Shown here: positions 1 through 6,798 of the stretch, piece by piece
How the letters are laid out: every line of letters starts with the position of its first letter
How positions within the stretch are numbered: position 1 is the stretch's first letter
DNA from: Scatosoma sp045645245
GTDB lineage: Bacteria; Bacillota; Clostridia; Christensenellales; Borkfalkiaceae
NCBI GenBank assembly: GCA_045645245.1
Contig: JAZRIK010000020.1
Span: 1-19,309, forward strand
Reading direction: 5' to 3'
Length of the DNA stretch: 19,309 bases
Position numbers and translations under genes: made by a program
Notes under the pieces: generated by a model
Told to the model about the DNA's origin: nothing
The model's input: only the letters and a program-made list of their open reading frames with translations
Database searches by the model: none

Positions 1-1208
1 GTGACTGACGTTGCGCGGATTTTATCGAGAAGCGACGTTTTACCGTGGTCAACGTGACCCATAACCGTCACGACGGGCGCACGCAATACAAGCTTGCTTT
101 CGTCTTCTTTTTCCACTTTATCCATCAGCACTTCTTCCGCCGTCTTTTCGGGCTTGTATTCAAGGTCGATGCCCATATCCATCGCAATCATCAAAGCGTT
201 TTCATAATCGATGGAGTCGTTAATTCCTTTCATAACCCCTTCTTTGAATAAGCGCTTGGTAATTTCCACCGCCGATACGCCCAGCTTTTCGGAAAGGACT
301 TTGATAGGAATATCTTGCGTGGTGACGACCGCGTGTTCGATTTTGATAGTGGGAATTTCTTGGTGCTTTTGCTTTTTGGGCGAGCGCACTTTTCTGTATC
401 CCGACTTATCTTCGTCGAAATCTTCCACAGTCATACCTTGTTGCTTGATCAAAGTACGCTTGGATACGGGACGCTTTTCCGTGTAAGTTTTTTCAAACGT
501 TTTCTTCTTCGCAGGTGCGGAGAACGACTTATTATCTCTCGACGGCATCGCAGGCGCGCTCATCGGCGCAGGTGCGGCAGGACGAGTAGCGGGTCTGTCC
601 GTTTTAGGCGTAAACGTTCTTTCCCCTTGCGGGCGCATAGGTCTATCCGCTTGCGGACGCGGACGGAACGTAGCCCCTGCACTTGTATTTTCCGCACCCG
701 GTTTTGCCACGTAAACGCCTTGTTCTTGCCCGTTTCTAAAATATCTGGGCGCGCGCGGTTGCGTGGGGTCTGCCTTGGGTACGAACGTTTTTACGACGGG
801 CTTCGCCGCTTTGGGCAGCTCTTGCGCAGACGGTTCTTGTTTTTCTTCTACGCTCGGTTTTTCTTGCTCTACGGGAGTTTCCGCCTTTTCTTCTACCGGC
901 GCTTGAATGGGTTGTTCCACCGTTTCTTGTTGCTTTGCTTTTTTCGCCGCCTTTTGTGCTTTTTCTTGCTTTTCCGCTTCCAAAGCCGCTTCTTCTTGCG
1001 CTTTTAATGCAGCAGCGCGCGCTTCTTCTTCCGCTTTCAATGCAGCTTCAGCAGCGTCACGCTCCGCTTTTTCCGCTTCTAATACGGATAAATTTTTCAA
1101 AATTTCAGAAAGATTTTTTTCCGTGGAAGAAAGACGCTTTAACACGTTGCCGAGCTTATCGCCTTCCAAAAGATCTAATATTTTTTCCACGTTTTCATAT
1201 TTTGCCAT
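1..1208 (-). CDS. infB: Translation initiation factor IF-2, N-terminal part (partial at left edge)
   Basis: This is the GTPase that brings initiator fMet-tRNA to the 30S subunit and promotes subunit joining. The ATG at 1208 opens 402 codons before the window ends. Residues 1 to about 120 are a charged helical segment rich in Ala, Glu and Lys. Residues 120 to about 290 are a low-complexity linker rich in Pro, Ala and Arg. An IF2_N-type domain follows at about 305-365 (IPIKVLSEKLGV and related positions), then the G1 P-loop GHVDHGKT at 384-391. The reading frame is lost at the edge just after DKIRATSV, so switch regions, NKxD and the C-terminal domains are outside the window. A GGAGG at 1222-1226 inside the end of ylxQ lies 13 nt upstream, a rather long spacing; the start follows the ylxQ stop by 3 nt. 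It is the last visible gene of the rimP-nusA-ylxR-ylxQ-infB operon. Identity is certain; only completeness is limited. Confidence 0.97.
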   Translation of the reverse strand, partial: MAKYENVEKILDLLEGDKLGNVLKRLSSTEKNLSEILKNLSVLEAEKAERDAAEAALKAEEEARAAALKAQEEAALEAEKQEKAQKAAKKAKQQETVEQPIQAPVEEKAETPVEQEKPSVEEKQEPSAQELPKAAKPVVKTFVPKADPTQPRAPRYFRNGQEQGVYVAKPGAENTSAGATFRPRPQADRPMRPQGERTFTPKTDRPATRPAAPAPMSAPAMPSRDNKSFSAPAKKKTFEKTYTEKRPVSKRTLIKQQGMTVEDFDEDKSGYRKVRSPKKQKHQEIPTIKIEHAVVTTQDIPIKVLSEKLGVSAVEITKRLFKEGVMKGINDSIDYENALMIAMDMGIDLEYKPEKTAEEVLMDKVEKEDESKLVLRAPVVTVMGHVDHGKTSLLDKIRATSV

Positions 1209-1211
1209 AGG

Positions 1212-1544
1212 TTAGTTGCTTCCTCCCGAATATAAATTATATGCATTCTCGCTTTCCACCGCGGAAAGGATAGCCAAAGCGAGATTTTTGTCAGTAATTG
1301 CCACCGCTTTTACGGCTGGCTTGTATAACGCTTGCCCCAGCGCGTCCGACTTTGCCATCAGCAGCGGACAGCCGAGCTTTTCTTGCGCTTTTATGATATT
1401 TTTGAAAGAGTTTTGCGCAATTTGCTCGTCGCAAATCAATAAATGAACGCCCTTTTTCTTGTTTTGAATTTCGTCCACGCCAAACACGATTTTACGCGCC
1501 CGCAAACAAAAACCCAAATACGCGGATACCTTACTTTTCTCCAA
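1212..1544 (-). CDS. ylxQ: L7Ae/L30e-family RNA-binding protein YlxQ
   Basis: A 110-residue protein of the L7Ae/L30e/S12e fold, the usual neighbour of infB in Firmicutes. Visible family features are the opening with LGFCLRARKIVFGVDEI (residues about 11-27), the central HLLICDEQ strand with following SFKNI helix, and the late AVAITDKNLALAI segment. The family binds kink-turn-like RNA and associates with the translation machinery, but the exact role is not settled. The start is a TTG at 1544, supported by a strong GAAGGAGG about 6 nt upstream. No ATG is available near the N-terminus, and the family normally begins at this point. The first 14 nt overlap the end of ylxR, so translation of the two is probably coupled. 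The stop is 3 nt before the infB ATG. Confidence 0.92.
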   Translation of the reverse strand: MEKSKVSAYLGFCLRARKIVFGVDEIQNKKKGVHLLICDEQIAQNSFKNIIKAQEKLGCPLLMAKSDALGQALYKPAVKAVAITDKNLALAILSAVESENAYNLYSGGSN

Positions 1545-1803
1545 AAGCGTCCTCCTTCACGTCCGAATATACTTTTTCAGATACGTTCAAAGAAAAAGCT
1601 TTATGCAATAATTTTTTATCCGCGAGTTTTTTCAAACACGCTTCCGCGCTACAAATATACGCCCCTCTTCCTGCCGCTTTACCGCTTGCGTCCGCAAAAA
1701 TTTCCCCGTCCGCGTTTTTGACCACGCGCGTCATTTCCATTTTTGGCTTCATCTCGCGGCAAGCAATGCACATACGCATAGGCACACACTTTTTCTTTGC
1801 CAT
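1531..1803 (-). CDS. rnpM: YlxR/RnpM, RNA-binding DUF448 protein (RNase P modulator family)
   Basis: A 90-residue YlxR-family protein. The hallmarks are the N-terminal MRMCIACR with C12 and C15, and the central GRGAYIC (45-51) followed by C56. The family binds RNA through a conserved basic patch; the Bacillus/Clostridium homologue was reported to bind the RNase P RNA and modulate its activity, hence the name RnpM. ATG at 1803 is preceded by TTTGGAG in the end of nusA, about 8 nt away, and lies 5 nt after the nusA stop. Its 3' end overlaps the TTG start of ylxQ by 14 nt. The position between nusA and ylxQ is the canonical one. The only doubt is the precise physiological role. Confidence 0.94.
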   Translation of the reverse strand: MAKKKCVPMRMCIACREMKPKMEMTRVVKNADGEIFADASGKAAGRGAYICSAEACLKKLADKKLLHKAFSLNVSEKVYSDVKEDAFGEK

Positions 1804-1808
1804 TTATC

Positions 1809-2912
1809 TTACTCCAAAGTTTCTTCTACTTCTTCCGCTTCTTCGCTTTCCATCGCCGCGAGTACTTCTGCCGCTTCGGGCGACGACGCGCTCTTCACGT
1901 CGATTTTCCAACCGGTCAAGCGAGCCGCCAAGCGCGCGTTTTGCCCGTCTCTACCGATAGCAAGCGACAGCTTATCATCGGGCACAATTGCCATTGCGCT
2001 GCGTTCGCCCTTCGCCGTCACGGAAAGCACTACCGCAGGCGACAACGCCTTGTAGATAAATGCAAGCGGGTCTTCATTCCAAAGAATAATATCAATCTTT
2101 TCGCCGCCGAGCTCTTCCACGACCGCGTTTACTCTCGCACCGCGATTACCAACGCACGCACCGACTGCATCTACGCGCGCGTCGTTCGAATAGATAGCAA
2201 TCTTCGTACGGTGACCTGCTTCACGAGCGATTTCTTTCACTTCCACAAGCCCTTGCGCAATTTCAGGCACTTGCGCTTCGAAAAGCTTTTTCACAAGCCC
2301 TGCCGCCGAACGGGAAACGACGATTTGCGAGTTTCTGCCGCTGTTTTTCACGCGCTTTACGAATACTTTAATTTTATCGCCAACCACGTATTTTTCGCCA
2401 GCAACTCTGTCCTGCGGGGGCATAACGCCTTCCGTTTTCTTATCGCCAAGCTCCACGTACACGTTTCTTTCGTCGATTTTGCGGATAATACCTTCCATCA
2501 GCTCGCCTTCTTTATCCGAGAATGCGGAGAAGGTGTTATCTCTTTCCGTTTCGTGTAATTTTTGTAAAATAACTTGCTTTGCCGTTTGCGCCGCAATACG
2601 ACCGAAGTTTTTAGGAATAAACACCTTTTCGATTACGTCGCCTACTTGGTGATTCGGGTCAAGCTCTTGCGCGTCTTCCAACGAAATTTCCTTGTCCTTA
2701 TCCGTCACTTCTTCCACGACGTAGCGGGTCGCCTTAAATTCGATTGTACCCATTTCAGGGTCAAGCGCAACGGAAATTTCCGCGCCGCCGTCAAATTGTT
2801 TTTTATAAGCCGAAGCCAACGCGTTTTGAAGCGTTTCGATGAAAGCTTCTTCGCTGATGCGTTTTTCTCTTACCAAATCGGTAGGCGCCGCAAAAAACTC
2901 TTTGTTTTCCAT
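1809..2912 (-). CDS. nusA: Transcription termination/antitermination factor NusA
   Basis: A 367-residue elongation factor that binds RNA polymerase near the RNA exit channel and controls pausing, hairpin-dependent termination and antitermination. Domains in order: N-terminal polymerase-binding domain at 1 to about 125 (ISEEAFIETLQNALASAYKK); S1 RNA-binding domain at about 136-200; KH1 at about 225-280 with GNRG at 255-258; KH2 at about 300-345 with GRDG at 320-323. A short acidic tail (EEAEEVEETLE) ends the protein. There are no C-terminal acidic repeats of the proteobacterial type, as expected for Firmicutes. ATG at 2912 follows AGGAG (2923-2927) by 10 nt. A 180-nt intergenic element separates it from rimP, which is unusual for this otherwise compressed operon. 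NusA is a known autoregulator in some bacteria, so this spacer could be regulatory. Confidence 0.98.
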   Translation of the reverse strand: MENKEFFAAPTDLVREKRISEEAFIETLQNALASAYKKQFDGGAEISVALDPEMGTIEFKATRYVVEEVTDKDKEISLEDAQELDPNHQVGDVIEKVFIPKNFGRIAAQTAKQVILQKLHETERDNTFSAFSDKEGELMEGIIRKIDERNVYVELGDKKTEGVMPPQDRVAGEKYVVGDKIKVFVKRVKNSGRNSQIVVSRSAAGLVKKLFEAQVPEIAQGLVEVKEIAREAGHRTKIAIYSNDARVDAVGACVGNRGARVNAVVEELGGEKIDIILWNEDPLAFIYKALSPAVVLSVTAKGERSAMAIVPDDKLSLAIGRDGQNARLAARLTGWKIDVKSASSPEAAEVLAAMESEEAEEVEETLE

Positions 2913-2968
2913 TTTAATTACTCTCCTAAATATGTTTTTTCTTTATGATTTTTAATTTTTTGAATAGT

Positions 2969-2997
2969 TATAAAACGATTTAATGCAAGCGAGTCAA
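2969..2997 (-). promoter_or_regulatory. Possible weak secondary promoter for nusA
   Basis: On the minus strand a TTGACT (2992-2997) is followed after 17 nt by TTTATA (2969-2974); a 19-nt spacing to TATAAC (2967-2972) is also possible. The -10 box is poor and overlaps the left arm of the inverted repeat. It is offered as a candidate internal start for nusA-infB only, because the 180-nt spacer makes one plausible. Confidence 0.25.
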
Positions 2998-3096
2998 GGC
3001 GAACGCGGCTTTGTCAAGGGCGCGTACTTTTCCGTACGCAACCGAAGGCAAAACGTAAGTTCAACGCAGAATTGCGCCGCATTTCAATCGTTTTAT
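2970..3096 (-). repeat. 127-bp inverted-repeat element between rimP and nusA
   Basis: The two ends are near-perfect inverted repeats: ATAAAACGATT at 2970-2980 with its continuation TAATGC, and its complement GCATTTCAATCGTTTTAT at 3079-3096. The outer arm includes the rimP stop codon. In the middle lies a perfect 6-bp hairpin, GCGTAC/GTACGC, with a 6-nt loop. Between the arms and the central hairpin, several short complementary blocks face each other (GAAC with GTTC, TTTTG with CAAAG). The whole segment could therefore fold as a long imperfect rod. No open frame of note is present, and the segment is more GC-rich than the AT-rich stretch between it and the nusA ribosome binding site. It may be a miniature inverted-repeat element or a structured leader for nusA. 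Which one cannot be told from one copy. Confidence 0.6.
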
Positions 3097-3566
3097 TTTA
3101 ATAAATTGTCAAAATCAATTGCTCTGCAAATCTTCGCAATTTTCGCCTTTTCCAGCTTGATTTTTTCGCCTTTTTCTTCCACCTCGATACAATGCTCGTC
3201 GTAGCCAACCAGCGTTGCTTCGAACAGCTTTTTCCCTTTCATCGGCGCGTAAAGCTTAATTTCCACCTTTTGCCCCATACACTTATCAAAATCTCTCGCC
3301 GTTTTGAGCGGTCGGTCTAACCCAGGGCTGGAAACGTTGAGTGTGTAGGGCGCGCCGAACGTGGGATCCACTTCGTCGAGTACGGGGTCAATCGCACGGT
3401 GGAATTTTTCACAGGTATTCAAATCCACCCCGCCTTCGATGTCGATATAAACGGTAAGCGCGGGCTCTCTGCCTTGCTTAAATTCCACTTCCACAATCTC
3501 AATTTGCATCTCGTTTGCAATCGGTTGTAAAGCGGAAACAATTTCGTCAATCGTCTTTACTTTCAC
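3093..3566 (-). CDS. rimP: Ribosome maturation factor RimP
   Basis: A 157-residue 30S assembly factor that binds the small-subunit precursor. The N-terminal domain contains VEVEFKQGREPALTVYID (about 25-42), then GVDLNTCEKFHRAIDPVLDE and the family signature YTLNVSSPGLDRPLK (about 83-97). The C-terminal SH3-like barrel ends with AKIAKICRAIDF. The length matches the family (about 150). The start is GTG at 3566, with AAAGGGG at 3574-3580 spaced 7 nt; no earlier in-frame start has a better site. It is the first gene after the strong promoter at 3646-3674, with a leader of roughly 70 nt that contains a 14-bp hairpin. The stop codon lies within the right arm of the inverted-repeat element. Confidence 0.96.
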   Translation of the reverse strand: MKVKTIDEIVSALQPIANEMQIEIVEVEFKQGREPALTVYIDIEGGVDLNTCEKFHRAIDPVLDEVDPTFGAPYTLNVSSPGLDRPLKTARDFDKCMGQKVEIKLYAPMKGKKLFEATLVGYDEHCIEVEEKGEKIKLEKAKIAKICRAIDFDNLLK

Positions 3567-3587
3567 TTGTTTTCCCCTTTATAATGC

Positions 3588-3621
3588 TATTGAGAGCGGA
3601 CTTCTTCGTCCGCTCTCAATA
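3588..3621 (-). promoter_or_regulatory. 14-bp perfect hairpin in the rimP leader
   Basis: The arms 3588-3601 and 3608-3621 are perfectly complementary (TATTGAGAGCGGAC with its reverse complement), with a 6-nt loop (GAAGAA on the transcribed strand). The hairpin begins about 18 nt after the predicted transcription start and ends about 8 nt before the rimP Shine-Dalgarno. No U-tract follows on the minus strand and none follows on the plus strand, so it is not a typical intrinsic terminator. An mRNA 5'-stabilising hairpin or a protein-binding site is more likely. Confidence 0.65.
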
Positions 3622-3645
3622 ATCAAATAATTATTAAGTGTCTTT

Positions 3646-3674
3646 ATTATACCATTCTTTCCCAAAAATAGCAA
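3646..3674 (-). promoter_or_regulatory. Sigma-A promoter of the rimP-nusA-infB operon
   Basis: On the minus strand, TTGCTA (-35, 3669-3674) and a perfect TATAAT (-10, 3646-3651) are separated by exactly 17 nt. The -10 box is preceded by TGG, giving an extended TGnTATAAT. Transcription would begin near 3639, about 73 nt upstream of the rimP GTG. It lies in the only sizeable spacer upstream of rimP, 37 nt beyond the GH2 stop codon. Confidence 0.8.
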
Positions 3675-3711
3675 GCGTTTTACGCGATTTTTTCTAAAAA
3701 AGTTTTCCCGC

Positions 3712-5451
3712 TTAATACAGCTGAATTTTATCCGCTTCCGCTTGAATGGCACGGTTGATACGCGCCATTACGCCCACAGGCACCTTTACCACACGCCGAT
3801 CGTAGGTGACCAGCCCGTTAATCTCTTCTTCCACGTCCGAAACCTGCGTATAAATACACCCGCAAAGCCCTTGCGCAATCAAGGGTTTGAGCTTTTGCAA
3901 GTACAGCGTTTCGAGCGCATCGACAAGCTCGGTACGCAGCGCAAATTTCTTGTAGCCGAACTCTTTTTTCTCGTCAAAAACGTGCCCTTTTATCTTCATC
4001 GAATATCCGCCGAACTCACTCAAAACGACAGGGCGCGGATCCTTGGGTACTTTGAGCGGCGTATAATAGGTATGCAAGCTTCTTAATTCCGTTTTATCTA
4101 CGCCTTGATCGTGCCAACCGCTAACCGAGTCGATAATACGCGTAGGGTCCTTTTCACGCACGTACGCCGTCCACGCAGCCGAGTCGAACTGTCCCCAGCC
4201 CTCGTTAAAGGGTACCCAAACGCCGATACAAGTGCAATTATAAAGCTGCGTAAGCGTTTCATCCACCATTTGCGCAAACTCGTTTCTGCCCGCTTCGCTT
4301 TCGCGCGCGAAATACTTATAATCGTTGTCCTTATGCTTAAAGCCAAGGAACGGGAACGCCGCCACGTGCGTAAATTTATACTCGCCGCCGCCGTTGACGA
4401 AATCCTGCCAAACAATCATACCCAGCCGATCGCAATGATAATACCACCGCATCGGCTCTATCTTAATATGCTTGCGCAGGGTGTTAAAGCCCATATCCTT
4501 CATCAGTTGAATTTCGTTTGCCGCCGCTTCGTCGCTTGGATAGGTCAGCCAACCGTCCGACCAGTATCCTTGGTCGAGTACGCCGTTGAAAAAGTACGGC
4601 TTGCCATTCAAGGTCAAGCGCATTTTTCCATCCTTATCGGGCGCTTTGCCAAACGAGCGCACGCCAAAATACGATTGCAGCTTATCCCCCGCCGTGTTTG
4701 TAATCACTATATCGTACAGCTTGGGTTTTTCAGGCGACCACAGCTCAAAATCGTAAAAAAGCGTAGTTTCCTTACGGAACGTTTCTTGAATAATTTCTCT
4801 CTCGCCGTCGAATACGGTAATTTGCTTTTCATCGTCCCCGTCCGCGCAAATTTGCACGCTCTTATTGATGGCGTTTGGAAGCATTTTCAAACCGCTGATA
4901 TGGTTTTTGGGCATACTCTCAATCCACACCGTTTGCCAAATACCGCTTTGCGGCGTGTACCAAATTCCGCCCCGCTTATCGCTTTGCTTACCGCGCGCGC
5001 CGCTATTTCTCGTCGCTTCGTCCTTCACCCGCACGATAATTTCGTTTTCGCCCAGCTTCGCACAAGCGGATATATCAAACGAAAACGCGGTAAAGCCGCC
5101 CTTGTGCATACCCACCTTTTGCTTATTCACCCACACTTCGCACTCGCTATCCACCGCGCCGAAATGCAGCAGCGTTTTTCCAAGCAATACATTTTCCGTG
5201 AGCGTAATTTTTCTAAAATAAACGAGCATTTCGCCCGTACGAAGCTTAAATCCGCTGCGCACGCCGCTCAAAATCGTTTCCGGCGAAAAAGGCACGCGAA
5301 TCGTACCGTAAAAGGAACGATTGCCCTTGATATCCGTCTTATAAAATCCCCACTCGCCGTTTAGACACAGCCAGTTTTCGCGCATCGCTTGCGGCGTAGG
5401 GTGTTCCGTATGCGGAACTGCTTTCACTTCATAATCCGTCCGAATCGCCAT
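3712..5451 (-). CDS. Cytoplasmic glycoside hydrolase family 2 enzyme (beta-glycosidase)
   Basis: A 579-residue retaining glycosidase of the GH2 clan. Residues 25-180 form the sugar-binding jelly-roll (LNGEWGF, HKGGFTAFSFDI, QSGIWQTVWIE). About 185-268 is the immunoglobulin-like domain ending FGVRSFG. About 275-570 is the TIM barrel with the GH2 signature region NTLRKHIKIEP. The likely acid/base is E417 in FNEGWG and the nucleophile E479 in LSEFGG. No signal peptide is present, so it should act in the cytoplasm on sugars imported by the transporter encoded immediately upstream. The ATG at 5451 overlaps the transporter stop by one base (TAATG), indicating translational coupling. The substrate cannot be read from sequence: beta-galactosidase, beta-glucuronidase and related activities share this fold. 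No clear terminator follows; some transcripts may run on into rimP. Confidence 0.93.
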   Translation of the reverse strand: MAIRTDYEVKAVPHTEHPTPQAMRENWLCLNGEWGFYKTDIKGNRSFYGTIRVPFSPETILSGVRSGFKLRTGEMLVYFRKITLTENVLLGKTLLHFGAVDSECEVWVNKQKVGMHKGGFTAFSFDISACAKLGENEIIVRVKDEATRNSGARGKQSDKRGGIWYTPQSGIWQTVWIESMPKNHISGLKMLPNAINKSVQICADGDDEKQITVFDGEREIIQETFRKETTLFYDFELWSPEKPKLYDIVITNTAGDKLQSYFGVRSFGKAPDKDGKMRLTLNGKPYFFNGVLDQGYWSDGWLTYPSDEAAANEIQLMKDMGFNTLRKHIKIEPMRWYYHCDRLGMIVWQDFVNGGGEYKFTHVAAFPFLGFKHKDNDYKYFARESEAGRNEFAQMVDETLTQLYNCTCIGVWVPFNEGWGQFDSAAWTAYVREKDPTRIIDSVSGWHDQGVDKTELRSLHTYYTPLKVPKDPRPVVLSEFGGYSMKIKGHVFDEKKEFGYKKFALRTELVDALETLYLQKLKPLIAQGLCGCIYTQVSDVEEEINGLVTYDRRVVKVPVGVMARINRAIQAEADKIQLY

Positions 5452-6785
5452 TATGCGTCCCCCTTACTTTTTGCTTTTACTTTCACCAAAAACGGTATCA
5501 CGGCAAACACGAGCAACGCGGCAATCGCGCCCGCCAAGAAAATGCCCGGTGCAGGAATATACTGTGTCGTCATCGCGTCCGCACTACCCAAATCGGGTAA
5601 GGGAATCGCCGCCGCCTTGTTGATAGCATTCCCGATCATCGGCCCGAAAATCATAGGCAAAAGCACGCTGAATATCATACGCACGCCTTGCAATTTTCCC
5701 GCGTCCCCCGCAGGCGTATAATCGCGCATCAACGCGCCGCATAACGCGGAAACGAGTATGTACCCCGCTATCATCACAAACCCCGCCACGCCAAAGGTGA
5801 GTAGCGTTGCCGTTTTATTGTCAAAGTGGAAGAAATACATTCCTAGCAAGCCCGCCGCCATTACGCCCGCCGCAGGATACAAAAGCTTTGCTTTATCCAT
5901 TTTATCCGTAATCGGTCCAAGCGCGACGTTGCCAACTGCGCCCAGCACGATTGCCGCGCCGAACACGACGCTGTATTCCACCACGTTAAAGCCCAAATAA
6001 GTAGTCATATAAATAATCAAATACGGCATAAAAATTTGACAGGCGATACCGTAAATCCCCACGATGATAAAAGTGAGATACAGCGGTTGATTGCCTTTGA
6101 TAACCGACGGCTTGAAGCCGTAAAAAATATCTTTGAGCGAGCCGTTTTTCTCTAACGTAGGGCTGTCTTGAATTACATAAACCCCCACGCCGCCGCAAAT
6201 AGCAATCACTGCGCCCAACCCAAAAAACAGACCTTGATAGCCGATGACAGAAACCAAAATTCCAAAACCGCCCGCCACGATCAGCATCGCAATTAAGGGC
6301 AAAACGGACACTACGCTTTCTACCTTACCGCGGAATTCTTCCTTGGTGTTATCCGTCACCCACGCGTTAAACGCCGCGTCGTTTGCCGTTGAGCCAAACA
6401 CCGTCATTACGCAGTCAAACACGATCACGAGCGTTAAGGCAAGGTTAATTGCGCTTGCGGTATCCAAACGGAATACCGTCGCCAAGCTTTCCGTAGAAAG
6501 CAGCCCAAACGCCGCCACCGTAAAGCCCCAAATTATGTACCCGTACGAAATAAAGCGTTTTCTATTCCCCGCCTTATCCGATAGCGTACCCGCAATCAGC
6601 GTGACGATGGTCGCGGTAATCCCCGAAAGCTGCACCATCAGCGTAATCGCGTCTAAGTTGGGCGAAATGGTATCAAATACGAACAGGTTAAAATACATAT
6701 TTTCCACCGACCAAGCAATTTGCCCGATCAAGCCGAACAGTATCAAAACCAGCCAGTTTTTTCTGCTAAATAGCTGTTTTTCCAT
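5451..6785 (-). CDS. MFS (GPH/SLC45-like) sugar transporter
   Basis: An integral membrane transporter of about 444 residues with roughly 12 hydrophobic segments. The first segment contains LVLILFGLIGQIAWSVENMYFN, with an N-terminus typical of the clostridial SLC45/GPH-like group. The loop between helices 2 and 3 carries the MFS motif GTLSDKAGNRKRF (about 67-79). A related loop after helix 8 reads GPITDKMDKAKLLYP. Two adjacent ATG codons exist at 6788 and 6785; AGGGG at 6793-6797 is 4 nt from the first and 7 nt from the second, so the second is preferred. The gene begins 10-13 nt after the stop of the PolC-like exonuclease gene and is fused translationally to the GH2 gene. The pair is best read as uptake plus intracellular hydrolysis of a glycoside; the sugar is unknown. 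Confidence 0.9.
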   Translation of the reverse strand: MEKQLFSRKNWLVLILFGLIGQIAWSVENMYFNLFVFDTISPNLDAITLMVQLSGITATIVTLIAGTLSDKAGNRKRFISYGYIIWGFTVAAFGLLSTESLATVFRLDTASAINLALTLVIVFDCVMTVFGSTANDAAFNAWVTDNTKEEFRGKVESVVSVLPLIAMLIVAGGFGILVSVIGYQGLFFGLGAVIAICGGVGVYVIQDSPTLEKNGSLKDIFYGFKPSVIKGNQPLYLTFIIVGIYGIACQIFMPYLIIYMTTYLGFNVVEYSVVFGAAIVLGAVGNVALGPITDKMDKAKLLYPAAGVMAAGLLGMYFFHFDNKTATLLTFGVAGFVMIAGYILVSALCGALMRDYTPAGDAGKLQGVRMIFSVLLPMIFGPMIGNAINKAAAIPLPDLGSADAMTTQYIPAPGIFLAGAIAALLVFAVIPFLVKVKAKSKGDA

Positions 6786-6798
6786 CATTTATCCCCTA

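Noticed and set aside
3588..3621. Leader hairpin as an intrinsic terminator or attenuator
   Set aside because: There is no T-tract after the stem on either strand and no alternative antiterminator pairing was found.
3675..3711. TTTTTTAGAAAAAA palindrome after the GH2 stop as a terminator
   Set aside because: The stem is A/T only with a 2-nt loop and no GC core, so it would not terminate efficiently; readthrough toward rimP is likely.
4105..5364. Long open frame (about 419 codons) on the plus strand opposite the GH2 gene
   Set aside because: It has no recognisable domain or good ribosome binding site and lies fully antisense to a well-supported gene; it is a codon-bias shadow. The same applies to other long plus-strand frames (for example 315-1007, 1797-2558 and 13108-13647).
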